Origin: B33-G16 sp964611035
Lineage (GTDB): Bacteria > Desulfobacterota > DSM-4660 > Desulfatiglandales > B25-G16
NCBI GenBank assembly: GCA_964611035.1
Contig: CAZSWT010000004.1
Span: forward strand, 1 to 64,000
Direction of reading: 5' to 3'
DNA: 64,000 nucleotides
The notes under the pieces were generated by a model, which worked only from the letters and a program-made list of their open reading frames with translations, was not told the origin of the DNA and made no database searches. A program made the translations under genes and the position numbers. Positions 63,418 to 64,000 of the stretch are shown here, one piece after another (position 1 is the stretch's first letter; each line of letters starts with the position of its first letter).

Positions 63418-63777
63418 ATGCGAATAAACACACAGCGTTTTGTTCTCCTAACGGCTCTGTTGCTCAGTCTTGCTTTTTTCGGACGTGCACAAAGTGAGGA
63501 GTATAAAGCGGTCAATCCTTCTGAACTGTCTTTCGGGCTGATGGGTTTCATCAGTGGAGGCGAAACTGGAGAAGGTGGAGTCCGAATTTTGAGTGGAACC
63601 TTTGAGAAGTTCCTCTGTGAAGGCAAAGAAATCGCGGTGGTTACAAATAAGGTTGAAGCCGGAATGATTGAAACCAGGGACTATGGAAAAATACTGATTA
63701 GTGTTACCTCCGGAGGCCTGATAGTCCACCTCAAGCCCTTGCAGAAGAAGAAACTTCTCGAAGATGTCAGGCAATGA
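63418..63777 (+). CDS. Small secreted protein of unknown function
   Basis: 119 aa from ATG 63418, fixed by GAAAGGAGGAACAACC. Signal peptide (RFVLLTALLLSLAFFGRAQS). The mature part is beta-rich (LSFGLMGFISGGETGEGGVR, then GKILISVTSGGLIVHLKPL). No family recognised. Followed by a hairpin. Confidence 0.65.
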   Translation: MRINTQRFVLLTALLLSLAFFGRAQSEEYKAVNPSELSFGLMGFISGGETGEGGVRILSGTFEKFLCEGKEIAVVTNKVEAGMIETRDYGKILISVTSGGLIVHLKPLQKKKLLEDVRQ

Positions 63778-63794
63778 GTGAAGCAAACTTTCTT

Positions 63795-63831
63795 GCATAA
63801 GAGATCAAATTATCTCCGTGATTTCTTATGC
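63795..63831. terminator. Hairpin after the secreted-protein gene
   Basis: GCATAAGAGATCA pairs with TGATTTCTTATGC (one mismatch) around an 11-base loop. There is no strong T-run, so termination is likely but not certain. Confidence 0.5.
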
Positions 63832-63875
63832 GAGGCTTCATTGCTATAATACAATAATTTAAAAGGCAGCAAATC

Positions 63876-64000
63876 ATGGATATGGAAATTTTCCAGAAAA
63901 TGGAAGCACCAGAGCTGAGAAAATATATTGAATTTCTTCTATGGCATTACAGAGTTGTTGATGCTTTCTGGTTTATCAATGTGGCTGAGCGATTTGACCA
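63876..64000 (+). CDS. DUF6125-like protein, 5' part (runs off the window)
   Basis: First 41 codons only. AAAAGGCAGC ribosome site and TATAAT at 63845-63850 upstream. Text such as RKYIEFLLWHYRVVDAFWFI and NVAERFD is typical of DUF6125 proteins, which are distantly akin to the ATC hydrolase-like family seen at 59452. The 3' end is outside the window. Confidence 0.65.
   Translation, partial: MDMEIFQKMEAPELRKYIEFLLWHYRVVDAFWFINVAERFD

Overview
The window looks like a chromosomal segment of an anaerobic, low-to-mid GC bacterium of the Desulfobacterota (sulfate-reducing or syntrophic 'deltaproteobacterial') type. That is an inference from content: a methylene-tetrahydrofolate reductase cluster of Wood-Ljungdahl type tied to NADH-dehydrogenase-like subunits, a tungstate/molybdate ABC transporter, ADP-forming acyl-CoA synthetase alpha subunits, a LUD plus FMN-dehydrogenase operon, and PAS-rich two-component systems. 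No rRNA or tRNA gene was recognised.

Region 1 (1-16.9 kb) is accessory DNA. It carries small self-contained units: an AbiE-type pair, two DUF4143 AAA ATPases with apparently leaderless promoters, HigBA, a truncated rhuM, a MNT/HEPN pair whose HEPN gene has an in-frame stop, and two almost identical C_GCAxxG_C_C genes. A family of GC-hairpin repeats (R1-R8) lies between the units. There is also one intact IS5-like element (10095-11597) and two MITE-like elements with target duplications (6572-6882 and 16816-16905).

Region 2 (17.1-54.7 kb) is mostly core metabolism and signalling: an acyl-CoA synthetase alpha subunit; LUD, FMN dehydrogenase and HEAT-repeat genes; a minus-strand metF-metV-NuoF/GltD-NuoE-NuoG-like-metF2 cluster preceded by an HTH-receiver gene; a histidine kinase; and a receiver, two ACT-like proteins and two kinases in one operon. 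These are followed by wtpABC, pgeF, a lysine-riboswitch-controlled dapA, a UPF0182 membrane protein, a second acyl-CoA synthetase alpha subunit, an alpha/beta hydrolase and a NEW3-ABC exporter operon. The metF cluster is the best candidate for a little-described system: a flavin-rich NADH-linked methylene-THF reductase complex with a molybdopterin-type subunit that lacks the catalytic Cys/Sec and a second MetF lacking the folate-site Gln.

Region 3 (54.8-64 kb) is accessory again. It holds an AAA ATPase behind three operator copies spaced exactly 37 bp apart, then a cluster of integron-type attC sites with cassette genes and no visible integrase. One attC core is interrupted by a 116-bp MITE. 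A BsuBI/PstI-type restriction-modification pair follows, flanked by 172-bp direct repeats. The window ends inside a DUF6125-like gene.
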